DNA from: Bugulina stolonifera
Lineage: Eukaryota; Bryozoa; Gymnolaemata; Cheilostomatida; Bugulidae
Assembly (NCBI GenBank): GCA_935421135.1
Contig: OW285192.1
Span: 17,337,001-17,401,000 of the forward strand
Reading direction: 5' to 3'
DNA: 64,000 nucleotides
The position numbers and the translations under genes were made by a program. Below the pieces are notes generated by a model. That model had not been told where the DNA came from. It saw nothing but the letters and a program-made list of their open reading frames with translations, and ran no database searches. Below are positions 1 through 11,337 of the stretch, piece after piece (positions within the stretch are counted from its first letter, which is position 1; every line of letters begins with the position of its first letter).

Positions 1-1440
1 ACTCATTCTGAAGACAAGATGAAGAGAATACAAACATGTGAGAGCAACAGCCACCTACAAGTACATACAAACCATATAATGTGTACTCACCTACACGTAC
101 GCGTAAATGTCGTCTGCTACAGATTAATTTCAAACAAAAGTCATCTATGCCATCTACATTCATCCCATTTAGCTTTGTTATAAAGTACATGGAAAGGTAT
201 TTATTCATTAAAGTAAATAACTATGCTGGAACCTCCGCCTTTGATTAATCCTTAGAACAGTAACACTATTGGCTAGCGGAATATATGAGAGCTATTACGC
301 ATCGTAGAACTAATGTCAAAGCAAATTTACACGTACATGTACATTGTATTTGCAGGTAAATACATAATATACATCTAAATATGCAAGTAAATTAATATAC
401 ATACTGAAATAGGAAGCCTTCACTCAAACAGAACAGTGGGCATGTAGGCCTACAGCTACCCACATACACTACACTACTAGGTGCCTTTTAGTGTGCGATT
501 GCCCAACCCGTATTAATCAGTGGGGATGGTTGCATAGATTTAAACATCAATGATACTTTAATTCACTTTATTTAGTATGTTAATTTTTACTACACAAATT
601 CCATACATTGGTGTTCATTTGATTATTGGGTTAACTTGTTGCATAGATGCTGTATGATTTATAAATTATGTTGTCCATCATTCATCTCAATTAACTCACT
701 CGAAGGCTCAAAAGGTAGACATTTGTTTCTATTATCATTTATGGAGCATTAATTTTAATCAAGACGACCAATTTGTAGCCATAGCTACAGCCAGAACAGC
801 CAACCTCTGGCTCCCCACCTTGCATGCGACCCCATAAAACTAGGTGTCAACGACTTCATGTATAGCTTGACTCAGTTTTTCTAGATGACTTGATAAAACT
901 TGAGTTTTTGGTGCTAAGTGAATATTTGAGTTGTGGCTTGAAGTTTTGATTAATCACCAGAGACTTTTGCAAATATTTTGTTTTTGGAAACTTAAGTTGC
1001 CATGGCCAACTCTTAATTGTGGCTCTTTAATTCACCAGTCAATTCTTTTTAGTTCGTAATTAGAACTTTAAAGTTACAAGTTAACTCTTTGCGTAAGGAG
1101 CATAGCCAAAAAGCTCCCAGACGGTATTGAGAACTCATTATAAAGCTTATTCCATGCCTTATAACTCTGAGAATATAGTTTTCACATACACATACACTTA
1201 CACAGTTTTCAGCATACACATATACGTATGTACGCGTGTACGCATGTACATATGTATGTACACAATCATGTACATGTACAATGTATATTCCATCTACAGA
1301 ACTGAATCACGAGTAATACTGGATCAATGATGTTGGATTATCATGGACTCCTGTTCAGCTGACACGTTGCCAGGAACATGGATCACCAGTTTGTATAAAA
1401 GATTGAAGCTCAAAAGCAGCTCATCATAATATGAAGCTGC
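1..1440. other. AT-rich intergenic stretch, no gene seen
   Basis: No convincing coding exon, RNA gene or transposon end was seen. The stretch is AT-rich with short runs of TACATGTA-type palindromes around 1190-1290. Short ORFs here have no recognisable family and look like chance. Confidence 0.5.
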
Positions 1441-2138
1441 CATTTTTCATTGAGGAAACCAGTTGAGAGAAGAAACCAGTTGAGAGGAAACCAGTTGAGA
1501 GAGGACAACTTCAAGTTACAGTCAATTATGTTCCAAATACAATTAAATATGCTAAAAGAGAATATTTTGCACAAAAGTTTGAATCTTGCAAGAACAACAC
1601 AAATGAGAAATGGAAATTCATCAATAAAACAATTACAAAAAGTGAGACAGACGAGAGTATTTCAATGATAAATAATGATTTAGAGATCACAGATCTAACT
1701 GAGATTGTAGAAAATTTTAACCAGTGTTTTGTAAATACCAGAAACCTCAAGTGAATATGAACTTTTTTTGAGAGTGCCCCAGAAAACCGGAGTTTTAAAT
1801 TTAATGAAGTTAGTCCGTTGGAGATTCTATCTGTGATAAATAAGCTTAAATCCAAAAAGGCCTCTGGTGTTGACTTGATTAGCACATGTGCCATAAAAGA
1901 AAATTTCCTTACCCTTTAGCCTGTGCTTGTTGAACTTGTAAATCAAATTATGAAATCATCAGTGTTTCCTGATAAACTCAAGATTGCTAGAGTCAAACCA
2001 TTATTCAAGAAAGGCTCTAGAACTGACATAACAAATTACCGCCCGATATCTATTTTAAGTGTAATTTCAAAAATTGTTAAAAAAGTTTTATCCCAACTGT
2101 CATGTATTTATTTATATGACTACCCTCTGACACACTAG
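1441..2138 (+). pseudogene. LINE (non-LTR retrotransposon) reverse transcriptase fragment
   Basis: Reading across frames gives the upstream linker and first RT blocks of a jockey/CR1-like LINE ORF2. One block reads KLKSKKASGVDLIS (about 1840-1885). After a stop, 1923-2120 reads through NQIMKSSVFPDKLKIARV and FKKGSRTDITNYRPISILS, the diagnostic N-terminal RT motif. The copy is broken by at least two frameshifts or stops, lacks the catalytic YADD region and ends near 2120, just before a tandem array. It is a dead truncated insertion. Family assignment is from motif memory; the clade is uncertain. Confidence 0.8.
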
Positions 2139-2172
2139 TGTCGTACTAATATAGGGTTATAAATAATACACA

Positions 2173-2362
2173 ACACATATTATACCTTAATACACATATT
2201 ATACCTTTATACACATATTATACCTTTATACACATATTATACCTTTATACACATATTATACCTTTATACACATATTATACCTTTATACACATATTATACC
2301 TTTATACACATATTATACCTTTATACACATATTATACCTTTATACACATATTATACCTTTAT
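2173..2362. repeat. 19-bp tandem array, about 10 copies
   Basis: The unit ACACATATTATACCTTTAT is repeated head to tail about ten times with almost no divergence (first copy ends TTAAT). It starts close to the broken end of the LINE fragment. Confidence 0.9.
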
Positions 2363-2384
2363 AAATACATGCTTTTAAATATTA

Positions 2385-2545
2385 TTGCATAGCATTATTT
2401 TATATGATATGATGTTACATGCATATGCGTGTGGTATAAATATTTATCAAGTTATTTTATGAATTTTTATATGATGGGATGTTACATACATATGCATGTG
2501 GCATACATATTTTATAAAGTTATTTTATGAATTTACATGGCAATA
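2385..2545. repeat. Imperfect direct duplication of about 75 bp
   Basis: Two adjacent diverged copies share the blocks ATATGAT(A/G)(T/G)GATGTTACAT, GCATATGC(G/A)TGTGG and AAGTTATTTTATGAATTT. Confidence 0.65.
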
Positions 2546-3732
2546 TAAGTTGACGTCAATTATGGTTTGCTCTGAACTTGTTTGTGGTGTGCTACAGAAA
2601 GCACACACACAAGAAAAAGATGACATCAGTTATTTAATTATTTAATTATCGTGAGAATATCCTGGTGCAGTACAAGCAGCACAGAACATTGGCCTTACTG
2701 TCTGAGACAGAAAACTTAGAATTGGTTAAGATCAAGTATGATGTGATGGGTATGACATCATATTCATATAACAGCACATATCATGCATGAGAATATTCCA
2801 GAGTGCTACAAGCAACATAGACCCAGTATGGCGCCATGAGTATGGCATCAGAAACAAAAACCGGAGCTTAGTACCATCTAGATATACCCAGGTCTGCTGG
2901 ATACATCGTACATGCGGCTTGGCATTTATATAACATACCAATCTGGTTGGTATAAAAGAGGCAACGCGATAGAGAGACAGATACAGAGAGACAGACAGAG
3001 AGAGAGTGAGAGAGACGGATAGAAGGATATAAGACTTTTACATAGAGCTTACTAACATCTATCTTACACTTTTACAGTATACTTTTTATATAATTTTGTC
3101 AAGAACGCAGAGCAACCAAAAGGACTGAAACTGTAATTTTTGCCATGAAGTTATCAACTTTATAGCTTATAATATGTATTATATTTTATAGTTAGGCTTT
3201 TAATAATAAAGATATTAAATTGAACTTTGAATCTCACGTTTGGTTCTGAATGTAGTTTATAAGGAACATAATAATTCAGACATTAATACACGCCATTTGA
3301 ATTCAGATTGCAGGGTTTAGTTGATAGTCAGTCAGAGATATCTGTTATATAATAATAAGTTAGGTAATGAATAATTTGCTATTACAAGTACATGTACATG
3401 TAGACAATGCAGTCGCGAAGAGTCTAGAGTTGCTAGCAATCTCAATGTATGTTACATGCACATGGAGCCTGAATTATCACTTAGTAGTATTATACTACTA
3501 TGTTGTAGATATAATTTATACAGTAGCTAATAAACTCTGTAATGTTAGTACTAATTATAATTACCTTAAGGATTTATTGTTGACTCTGTTGTAGACCTCT
3601 AGACACATCTGCCTTCGGTGATAGCTTGCATAAGAGTGTCTTCTACTTCTGAAAGTCCAAAGGTTGCTAACTCAGCAGTAGGATGAGTCTATTGTACCAG
3701 CATATACTTCTGGCCAAACAGCATCTAAGAAT
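2546..3732. other. Intergenic; GA-rich microsatellite near 2965-3020
   Basis: Nothing coding is convincing. A purine microsatellite of GAGAGACAGA type lies at about 2965-3015. Two weakly similar blocks at 2650-2700 and 2785-2830 share GAGAATAT-CC plus TACAAGCA, suggesting an old local duplication. Confidence 0.45.
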
Positions 3733-3986
3733 CTGATGCCACACCATATAAGGAGCCTGTAACTACCTTATAACCAATAGTGAGTTACAGTCTCATTCTC
3801 TGCTGTATCTATATGACAACCGCCTATCCGTATAAGGAGAATGAGGTCAATAGTTACTGTACCATAAACGCAGGCCTCTTTAGTGTATACGGCGCATAAT
3901 ATTTATATTATGTTGTACATTTATGCTACCTTAGGAGATAGTATAATAATGATAGGCCTATATCATGCGTCCTATCTCTCACAACT
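3733..3986. repeat. 254-bp dispersed repeat, copy 1
   Basis: This copy is nearly identical and equal in length to the one at 7175-7428, in the same orientation. Limits are CTGATGCCACACC..CTCTCACAACT. The inner edges read TG..CA on both strands, so the pair could be LTRs or solo LTRs of one family. No shared target duplication, primer-binding site or polypurine tract was found. Confidence 0.85.
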
Positions 3987-5515
3987 AATGATGAATAGTT
4001 GTGGTTATTTAAACATCAACATTGACATGTATTATTACTATATGTGCTGGTGGTAAGATAAATTACTAGTATAGTTAATAGATGCTCTCTCACTAACTAG
4101 TATAAACGATACCTAATTAGTATATTCTACTCTAGTCTTGTTGGATCAAAAGTAGGTCGCCTGTACTATGGCGATATAACTATATGTGCAAATATAATGT
4201 ATAACATCCACCCCGGGGAAAAAGAAATATCAGTCCCATGATAAAATAATATTATTTGTAGTTACACTCACCAATATAATAATATTAGTCACTGACTAAG
4301 TCACCGCGAGTATCCTTTAGTAACATATTAACTTAAAGCTGCTAACCAGATATACTCTACTAGAGGCTATCGCCAAAAAGTTCACGATGTTACAAACTCG
4401 TGTTCCGGTCTCCAGACTTGTTATCAAAATGGAGGGTGTAAGTTCTAAATTCATAGTCTATCGTTGTGAAGATTAATACTAGTCATCTTCACCTAAGAAA
4501 ATACATCAAGTATCTAAGTACAAAAAGTATTCAGTCCACTGGGGAATGAATTTACATAATTATGTCTCCTAATGAGATGGTTATAGTACAACATTAATGA
4601 AATATAAGTATATAATATTTATTATAACTTTACTTAACTAATGTAAATGTTAAACCTTAATTAATCTTAAATCTAGTGATACATTAAATAAATGCATTCG
4701 ATCGATCGTTAGTCCTAGTAAATTATTAATATTGATTAGAATGGGTATATCGATATCGTTTTCGTTGGCCATTTCCCTGTTTTTTGAAACTCCATCTAAT
4801 GATTTTAGATTTAGGTTTTGTTTTAATTTTAGTTTCGGTTTGGTTAAAATGAATTGCGTTAAATTTAATTCTTGATCTAGCAGGTAGATTAAAAGATAAA
4901 ATTTCAATTTCAGTCACCCTGCACCCCCACACAGTGGTGCGCTTGCTTTAAGGGGCGACTATATTGTGAACCTCAATCCCCAAGCAGCTACTCTTCTCAT
5001 TCCAGTGCACACCATGCAAGCACTACCTCCATGACTACTCAAACAACAGACTTGCCGACGGTTGTGGGTATGTCAGTAAGCTCTTTTAGCATGCAATGTT
5101 AACACAGCCTTTTAAGCGGTGGGTAAGCAGCAGTTAGTACCAGTAAGATAAAGTATCTTAGTAATCCTGTGTGTGTGCGTTGTGTTTATTTGTATGTTCT
5201 TGTGGGTTCTTGAAATTTTAAATGGGTTGTTGTTGCGTTTGTTTTAGATTGGAGCGTCATGGGCCCTGTGCTGGGTGTGGCCCTAATTGTCGTATTATGT
5301 TGTATAGTTTTATTTGTGTGCTGCACACCCCCCCCCCCCCAAAAAATCAAACTGTTGTCCCTAACAGTAAAGCACATTGCAATCACCCAACCCTTCAACT
5401 GTCCATTGATTCGGCATGACTACAAAAGGTAATCGTTATGGTAGCGCTGAGGCTTGTTATCATTAACTGTTCAAGTGCTTGACTCTCTGGCCATTCAATT
5501 AGTATTAGTATATAT
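3987..5515. other. Region between repeat copy 1 and a hAT element, no gene seen
   Basis: Short open frames at 4650-4932 and 5186-5420 are AT- or repeat-driven and lack family motifs. A run of C (about 5329-5340) followed by A is the only other local feature. Confidence 0.4.
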
Positions 5516-5757
5516 CAGGCCAGGGATGCTCAAACTTTTTGGTGGAAAGGGACAAATTCTAAAAGCGGATCGGAGCAAGGGACACTTACTTTTTGCTGCT
5601 GCATTTATTGCGATTATTAAATGGGCAGTTTTATTATGATACAAAATGAGTTATTTTATAGTTATAACACGCAAATTTTTTGACTTTGCTCTAACCAAAG
5701 TATAACAGCAATAGTTATTTACTTTTGAAGTACACCAAAACAGAATAAAGGTAGAAA

Positions 5758-6139
5758 CAGACTAGCGAATTCCGTGCTGTTAGTCGCCGCGAAATGACGG
5801 TAGAGCGACAGGCAGTCACAAAATTTAGCGAAAATTCCCGGTTCGCCAGTTATCAAGCATGTTTAATAATTTACGTTTCACTTTCAATAACGCTGGCTTC
5901 GGATTGGTCGGCAAAATTTTACCGACTCCATTCCATTCAAAATTCAAAGTTGAATCGCTGTCATAATGTGATGTGCATGTAGGAGACAAATATAAGAATA
6001 ATTTTCTGCCTTGACACACATGCTCTGACTCGAAACTGCGTTCATGGAGGAAACACTGCTAGTGTGTGCTGTTCAGTGGAAAAAAGTCATCACGCTGGCA
6101 AAGAGTGGGGGAAACGCGGCGAAAATATTCGCTAGTCTG
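5758..6139. mobile_element. Nested MITE with 13-bp terminal inverted repeats
   Basis: It begins CAGACTAGCGAAT and ends ATTCGCTAGTCTG, a perfect 13-bp inverted pair, 382 bp apart, inside the hAT element. No clear target duplication is visible. The GC content is higher than in the surrounding DNA. Confidence 0.7.
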
Positions 6140-6285
6140 ATTCGGCATTAAAATTAAACAAAAATTTGTCAGCAAATTAAATGAAAATTGTAATGAATAT
6201 TCTATGCATGTTATATGATTCACTTGTGAACACAATTATTAGTGGGTGACATGGAATTGTCCTTTCTCTTGTATCATCATGAAGT

Positions 6286-6471
6286 CTATGTCTCTTTTAG
6301 TAGCTGCCAGGTATGTTTGTCAGCCAGTCTTGTCTGATTTTTGCATTTAATACAGTTCAGATGACTGAACAAACTCTCATACAATAATTTGCTACCAAAG
6401 AGTGTCATCAGCCTGACAGTATTTTTAGATAAGTTGGGGTAGCTGGACTTTCCACTGTACAGTGTCTTCAT
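6286..6471 (-). pseudogene. hAT transposase C-terminal remnant
   Basis: The minus-strand frame contains FGSKLLYESLFSHLNCIK followed by RLADKH. This matches the pattern FGSTYxCEQLFSxMK..K..RLTDEHL seen near the C-terminal dimerisation region of hAT and hAT-derived proteins. Only about 60 residues survive. It supports assigning the surrounding inverted-repeat element to hAT. Confidence 0.65.
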
Positions 6472-6896
6472 CTCTTGGCACTGTGGTTAAGTCAATCAGG
6501 CCATCAATCTTCTGTAGGTTTTAAATCTTTGACAAAAAATCTACTATGTCAGCTATAAATATTTAGGGATTTTCAAATGTGAGGATATTTTAGCATTGTG
6601 ATATATTTTTGATTGTAATTTGAGCAGTGTAATTGCTTTCACTGCTCAGCCACAAAGAGACATGTTTGCTTGTAAAATTTGAAAAATGATGAAGGGACAC
6701 CAAAATTTATGCAAAGGGACACTGTGTCCCTTAGGGACACATTTGGGCATCCCTGGTATATATAGATAATCATGTGTTCAATTTAACCAAGGGTATTATG
6801 TGTAAATATATCATTATTATGTAATTATGTAATTATGTAATTACGTCTTCTCGATGCCTGATCAGCTGATCAAGATCATCAAGGTGAGCCCAGTCC

Positions 6897-7184
6897 CTAG
6901 TCCCTTAAATAGTCGAATTGGGGGTCGCGCTTCTTTCGAGGCCTCCTCCTCAATCCGTACCTTGCTACGTTGCGTTCAGGCACTTCCTTCTGGTCGGAAT
7001 CGGCCTGGTTACTTACTTCTGACTGTCGCTCTTTACTGTTACGTTTACTCTGCTCATCCTTACTGTCCCTTGTTTCATGAGCGCTACTGTGAGCTCGCCC
7101 AATATTTTCACCATTATCTTCATTTTCTGTAGACGAGTCCTCCTGAGACGCTCTCCCGATAGACATCTTCCCTCCTGATGCCAC
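6897..7184 (-). CDS. Unrecognised 95-residue charged ORF beside a 254-bp repeat
   Basis: The frame starts at the very edge of the 254-bp repeat copy 2 and runs away from it. It is rich in Glu, Ser, Arg and Lys and ends in a basic stretch YGLRRRPRKKRDPQFDY. Similar basic tails follow the integrase core in some LTR-element polyproteins, but no enzyme motif is present. It may be a leftover of the retroelement to which the 254-bp repeats belong, or chance. No function is assigned. Confidence 0.3.
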   Translation of the reverse strand: MASGGKMSIGRASQEDSSTENEDNGENIGRAHSSAHETRDSKDEQSKRNSKERQSEVSNQADSDQKEVPERNVARYGLRRRPRKKRDPQFDYLRD

Positions 7185-7428
7185 ACCATATAAGGAGCCT
7201 GTAACTACCTTATAACCAATAGTGAGTTACAGTCTCATTCTCTGCTGTATCTATATGACAACCGGCTATCCGTATAAGGAGAATGAGGTCAATAGTTACT
7301 GTACCATAAACGCAGGCCTCTTTAGTGTATACGGCCCATAATATTTATATTATGTTGTACATTTATGCTACCTTAGGAGATAGTATAATAATGATAGACC
7401 TATATCATGCGTCCTATCTCTCACAACT
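7175..7428. repeat. 254-bp dispersed repeat, copy 2
   Basis: Same limits and orientation as copy 1, with only a few substitutions (for example GGCTATCC for CGCCTATCC, and CCC for CGC in TACGGC/CCATAAT). Confidence 0.85.
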
Positions 7429-7604
7429 GAGATAATAATGTAATTGTTTTACGTTTTAAATAAATTTAAAGAAAAATTTTAAATGAAGTTATCAGTGTGA
7501 GTAGTGACTGTCGTTAACCATATTAAACTGGAAACATGCATTGTTTTTAGCTTGAGCAAAATGCCATGCAATAGCGATAGTACAAAAACAAAATAGGCTA
7601 CATA

Positions 7605-7870
7605 ACGGAAGAGCAGTGGTCTCAAGCAGAGTACCTTGTTAAACAAAAAAAGATCAGCATTAGAGCTGCTGCCGAGAAATGTGGTATAAATAGAATGACT
7701 TTGGCCCGTCATTCAACAACAAAGAGTGCGGGTACTAAAATACAGCAGCTGCACACTGTCTTCAGCCATGAACAAGAGTCTTATGCTAGCAGAACACATT
7801 GTGGCTCTGGCTAACTGCTTCCATGGCCTTCCCAATTGAGTGAAAAATTTAGCAAATGATGCATCAACTA
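7605..7870 (+). pseudogene. Pogo/Tigger-like transposase N-terminus, decayed
   Basis: In the + frame, 7610-7740 reads YLVKQKKISIRAAAEKCGIN and then RMTLARH. This is the helix-turn-helix (HTH_psq type) found at the N-terminus of pogo/Tigger transposases and related proteins. A downstream segment FSHEQES.. resembles the spacer before the CENP-B-like domain, then a stop follows. Only the DNA-binding start remains; no DDE domain is seen. Nearby TGGCACAACTTACCCC repeats (8013-8260) may be termini of the same family. Confidence 0.6.
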
Positions 7871-8009
7871 CATGCAGTGCAATTGGCATGCTATATGGTT
7901 ATATTTTGACATGGTAATGTTAATATAGTTATGGAAAAATGAAAAGTATAGTCTCCATTATTGTTGAGAACTGTTTGTATGCAAACTTGCAATTTTAAAT
8001 GATAATTTT

Positions 8010-8262
8010 ATCATGGCACAACTTACCCCGATGAAAAATTTGGATGGCACGACTTACCCCAACAATGGGGTAAGTTGTGCCAGCTGAGTGCATTTAAAAA
8101 ACTTCATTTTCTGAAACAAATACAACTTGGATTATTATGTGCTTTTGTGACTAATTTCAATGTCGAGATGTCTTTTAGAGGGTGTATTTTGGTGTACCTA
8201 GCATCAAAACTGCAGTTTAAAGATGAAAAAATGAAACATTGGCACAACTTACCCCGCCTTCC
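8010..8262. repeat. Cluster of TGGCACAACTTACCCC motifs in both orientations
   Basis: The 16-mer occurs as TGGCACAACTTACCCC near 8013, TGGCACGACTTACCCC near 8044 and TGGCACAACTTACCCC near 8240. The inverse GGGGTAAGTTGTGCCA lies near 8066. Such inverted sets are typical of terminal repeats of DNA transposons or nested MITEs. Confidence 0.6.
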
Positions 8263-8329
8263 CAATCAAGTTCTGGGGACATGCGCCAGAATACCTCCTC
8301 TCAAAACTTTTAATTTGTCAAAAAAATCT

Positions 8330-8870
8330 ATACGTATTATCTTAAAACAACCATCAAATTCTCAGGTGTCCCATGAATTTTCTGAACTTAAAAGTATGCC
8401 AATTTCTATGTTATTTAAATTCAAACTCATCATATTTTATAAAAATTACATTCTCAAAAAAGAAGACAATTACAATTTTATTGAAAATGAGTACGAAATA
8501 CAAACTAGAAACAGAGCAAAAAATCCATTAATACCAAAAAATGTAAAAACAGTGAAGGGAAAGAGATCAATGTTTTATATTGCCTGTAACCTCTTTGGTG
8601 AGTGTGCCTGGGACCTTCGGGATCTCCCTTGGGGGGTTTTCCGAGAGCAGTTGGCGACTCGCCTGTGGAGGCTGGATGGATCTTGATGGGCTGCTTTCTG
8701 TTCTCTCAGCGGTTCTGCTGTCTGGGTTGTGGGTGCTAAATGGGGCTGTCATAACTCTAGTTTCGAACTATCTCACAAACTCTTTTGTATTTTTTAGTTA
8801 CCTTTTTTTAAAAAACTTATTTCCTTGCTTTTAGAATACAATAAAAACCCTAATAAAAAAACATGTAACA
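8330..8870 (+). pseudogene. LINE ORF2 C-terminus and 3' UTR, 5'-truncated
   Basis: The frame through about 8686 ends with a segment containing YEIQTRNRAKNPLIPKN followed by a Trp/Leu-rich stretch. This order (an HxYNTRN-like box, basic patch, then W.LP) is typical of the extreme C-terminus of jockey/CR1-type LINE polyproteins. The stop near 8684 is followed by an AT-rich trailer with AATAAA and A-runs ending near 8865. The copy lacks the reverse transcriptase, so it is dead on arrival. Confidence 0.55.
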
Positions 8871-9316
8871 TGTAACATGTGCGTGAACCTCAGCATTTCT
8901 TCAATATTCCATAGCCACCACTAGCATATTATTAATACAATCATGTATATTTATTCTTGAACTTTTAACAGAGCATTTTATCCGGTGAGTGCTTTCCACT
9001 AAGCTATTAGTAATGAAATGGCTCTAAATGTTTTGGTTTGTAAATTTTCCATTTAGGTCTAAAAGTTGTTTTATCACCACTTTCACGTTTATCACTACTT
9101 TATTCTATAACCTATGTAGCCAATTTAGTCAAGAGGGAGACTTAATCCAGGCACTATTTACAGTTTTATTTCAGTACTGGACCATTGTCAGTACATGTTG
9201 TTCTATTCAAGCCCCTTATAGGTACAGCTGTTATCTAGCAACTCATTCCATGTGTCCTATCACTAGATATAATATAGCAATATATATATGTACATGTTGG
9301 AAGACCAGAAAACATA
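8871..9316. other. Intergenic, nothing recognised
   Basis: The only open frame of note (9028-9357) is Phe/Tyr/Thr-rich with no family resemblance. Confidence 0.4.
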
Positions 9317-9405
9317 GAGCTACAACTGGCCACTGTCCACTGTTCTTAGTAATGTAGTAGTAGAGCTACAACTGGCCACTGTCCACTGTTCTTAGTAATG
9401 TAGTA
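9317..9405. repeat. Tandem duplication of about 46 bp
   Basis: AGAGCTACAACTGGCCACTG..AATGTAGTAG is repeated twice in direct contact with no mismatch seen. Confidence 0.85.
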
Positions 9406-9535
9406 GGTGCACTTATGGGTATTTCAATTTTAACTTGTGTAGTGCAAAGGTATAACTATTGCAATAAGATATTACATGTATGTATGGATAAATAGTTACA
9501 TATGTGCTAGTAGTCTATATGTTGTAAAATTCTAC

Positions 9536-9713
9536 CTTGTAAACATGTAAGGAGTAGCAAATGATAGCTCATATATCTTCTTAGCTAGTTGAGGTGACAG
9601 TAAGTAGACTAATCCCTGGAACCAGTACGGGTAAGTACTATATTTATAGACCTCTCTTGGCATGTACCATTTACTCTTAGGATTTCTGTGAGGTCCTCCT
9701 TCGAATAGATTAC
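9536..9713 (-). pseudogene. Orphan exon 5 of a GT31 glycosyltransferase
   Basis: The open minus-strand exon contains NPKSKWYMPREVYKYSTYPY, WFQGLVYLLSP and KKIYELSFATPYMFT. This aligns over its full length with exon 5 of the glycosyltransferase genes at 26.5-62.9 kb and keeps both splice sites. It is one base longer at the donor (ACAAG|GTAG against ACAG|GT), which would shift the frame. Exons 1-4 would lie at higher coordinates and exon 6 at lower ones, and neither is seen. It is an isolated fragment, probably left by duplication or by later transposon insertion. Confidence 0.75.
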
Positions 9714-10839
9714 CTGCATCAAGAAACTGTACAACTACTGTCACCTGATCCTGATTCTCCCCATTGTGATAGGTACATACATAGCTACATTGCATAATAT
9801 ACTGCAAAGTCTATTGACCTTTTCTATTAGCTGCCTAACCTTCCACAGCAGAACATTAGCAATAAGCCAAACAATTGCCCCACAGCTGTCAAGTTACTAG
9901 TATCACTAAAGCAAGTTATGAAGATACAAGATTAGTGCTGTGTTAGTCATCATAGCCTGGTTACATTAGTTACAACTAGAGGACGTTTATACACTTATTT
10001 CATCAAGTTTCTTAGTTAGACAACTAATCCAAATTATTTTGATTTTTCACCATTTCGTTCAGGGCCTGTTATTGTATTTTAACACCACCGACACCGTTGA
10101 TTATTCAACCATTTTGATGCAATATATCTTGTGTGTTAGATCCATTGAAAGTTATGTCATTTTTCTATTAGTTTGTTCAATAAGCAGTATGTCATAAAAG
10201 GTTTTTGTATTCTATCTCATCCTCAGTTCTTTGTGGGGTTGCAAAATAATATATGTATATCTGTAATATGATGCTACTCAGCTGGAGTTATGTTGGGCAA
10301 GTATCTCTGCACTCAGACTGAACAGGAGACTTACTATTGGCTAACGTATTCTCAGTGAGAAACTGAGTAATAACATGGGCAGTGGGTAATCCTTAGAAAA
10401 TTTGCTGTACATGTAGATTACATACACAGAGATGCTGCACATTCAATATAATTCTTTATGATTTGAATTTCAATTTAGAAAGATTAAATGAACTTATTCA
10501 AAATGTGAAAGTTTTGACTAATGGATGCAATTTAATTTAAACGAAATCCAATTGTTTCATTTGCACAACTGATAAGTTGCTATGATGTATAATATGTATT
10601 AGTGAAGACTGAGTATGCGTAGCAAAATGTATGTGAGTAAGACTACCACTTAGACAGTTTGTCGGGATGAAACTACCAATATTGAGGTATTTATACATAT
10701 GTGCATGTATATGGTGTATAATATTGTAATGGTATGCACAGTCTTCTCCAAACACCTGGCACTCATTATTATGTGTGCTTACATGTACATTGTATATATC
10801 TGCTTTTATTCTGTACTACTTGACCATATACCATTGTAC
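9714..10839. other. Intergenic, nothing recognised
   Basis: No exon with homology to the flanking glycosyltransferase genes and no clear transposon end was found. The 5' part of the split LTR may begin somewhere after 10600 in diverged form. Confidence 0.4.
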
Positions 10840-11337
10840 ATTCATGTATGATAATTACCAAGTCTTTTAGTGCCTTTTATACCCATGTAAAGAGGCCCGA
10901 CCTCTCAGAATTACTTGATATTCATTTTGTACATGAATTGGATGATTCTAAGCATCTTTTGTATAGCCCGACCCATTTTGGGTCGGCCGTCGGGCTTCCG
11001 GCTGCCATGTTGTTGCGCAACTTCCGGACGACCCTACGTCGTCTTTTCCCGACACTACGTCGGGCGGAAGTTCTTATACTATATAAAGGGCATTGTTTTT
11101 ACGTTTGTTGTCTCAGTCTTTGCTTGGATCTCAATAAAGACACATCTATACTTATTACACAGAGACTTTCACTTCGTAGATAGGTCATTCTAGTTGTTAA
11201 GGTCCTCGACCTTGCAACACGAACCGCCTACTAGGTCGGATCACTCTCTTTCTAAGTATAGTACCCAGGCAATACTCGGGACCAGATGGGTCGTCTCTGG
11301 TAGTACTTGGACTACTGAGACCGCTCAGTCTTTCATG
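10840..11337 (+). mobile_element. Left part of a solo LTR split by a giant insertion
   Basis: From about 10840 the sequence follows the LTR of the retrotransposon at 29994-35660 in its sense direction. Shared blocks include CCTTTTATACCCATGTA, GTCGGCCGTCGGGCTTCCGG, the TATA-like CTATATAAAGGGCA, AATAAAGACACATCTATACT and GACCAGATGGGTCGTC. It stops abruptly at 11337 (CTTTCATG). The missing 3' end of the same LTR resumes at 26070. Divergence from the intact LTR is clear, so this is an older copy or a sister family. The 5' limit is uncertain. Confidence 0.85.
11332..11337. other. 6-bp target site duplication, left (TTCATG)
   Basis: TTCATG lies directly before the left inverted repeat and is repeated at 26070-26075. 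The related intact LTR has a single copy at the matching place (CTTTCATGTAATGCG). Confidence 0.9.

Larger units (their letters stand above)
5516..6755. mobile_element. hAT-like DNA transposon remnant with 8-bp TSD
   Basis: The ends are inverted copies: the left end contains CAGGGATGCTCAAAC and the right end reads GTTTGGGCATCCCTG-like (seen as TTTGGGCATCCCTG). Exact 8-bp direct repeats GTATATAT flank the unit at 5508-5515 and 6756-6763. Terminal CAGGG..CCCTG and an 8-bp duplication are standard hAT hallmarks. The unit is 1.24 kb, internally deleted, and carries one recognisable transposase scrap and a second nested element. The left edge has an extra CAGGC, so the precise first base is ambiguous by 5 nt. 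Confidence 0.85.

Noticed and set aside
3733..7428. Confident call of a complete LTR element from the 254-bp pair
   Set aside because: No matching target duplication, primer-binding site or polypurine tract at the edges.
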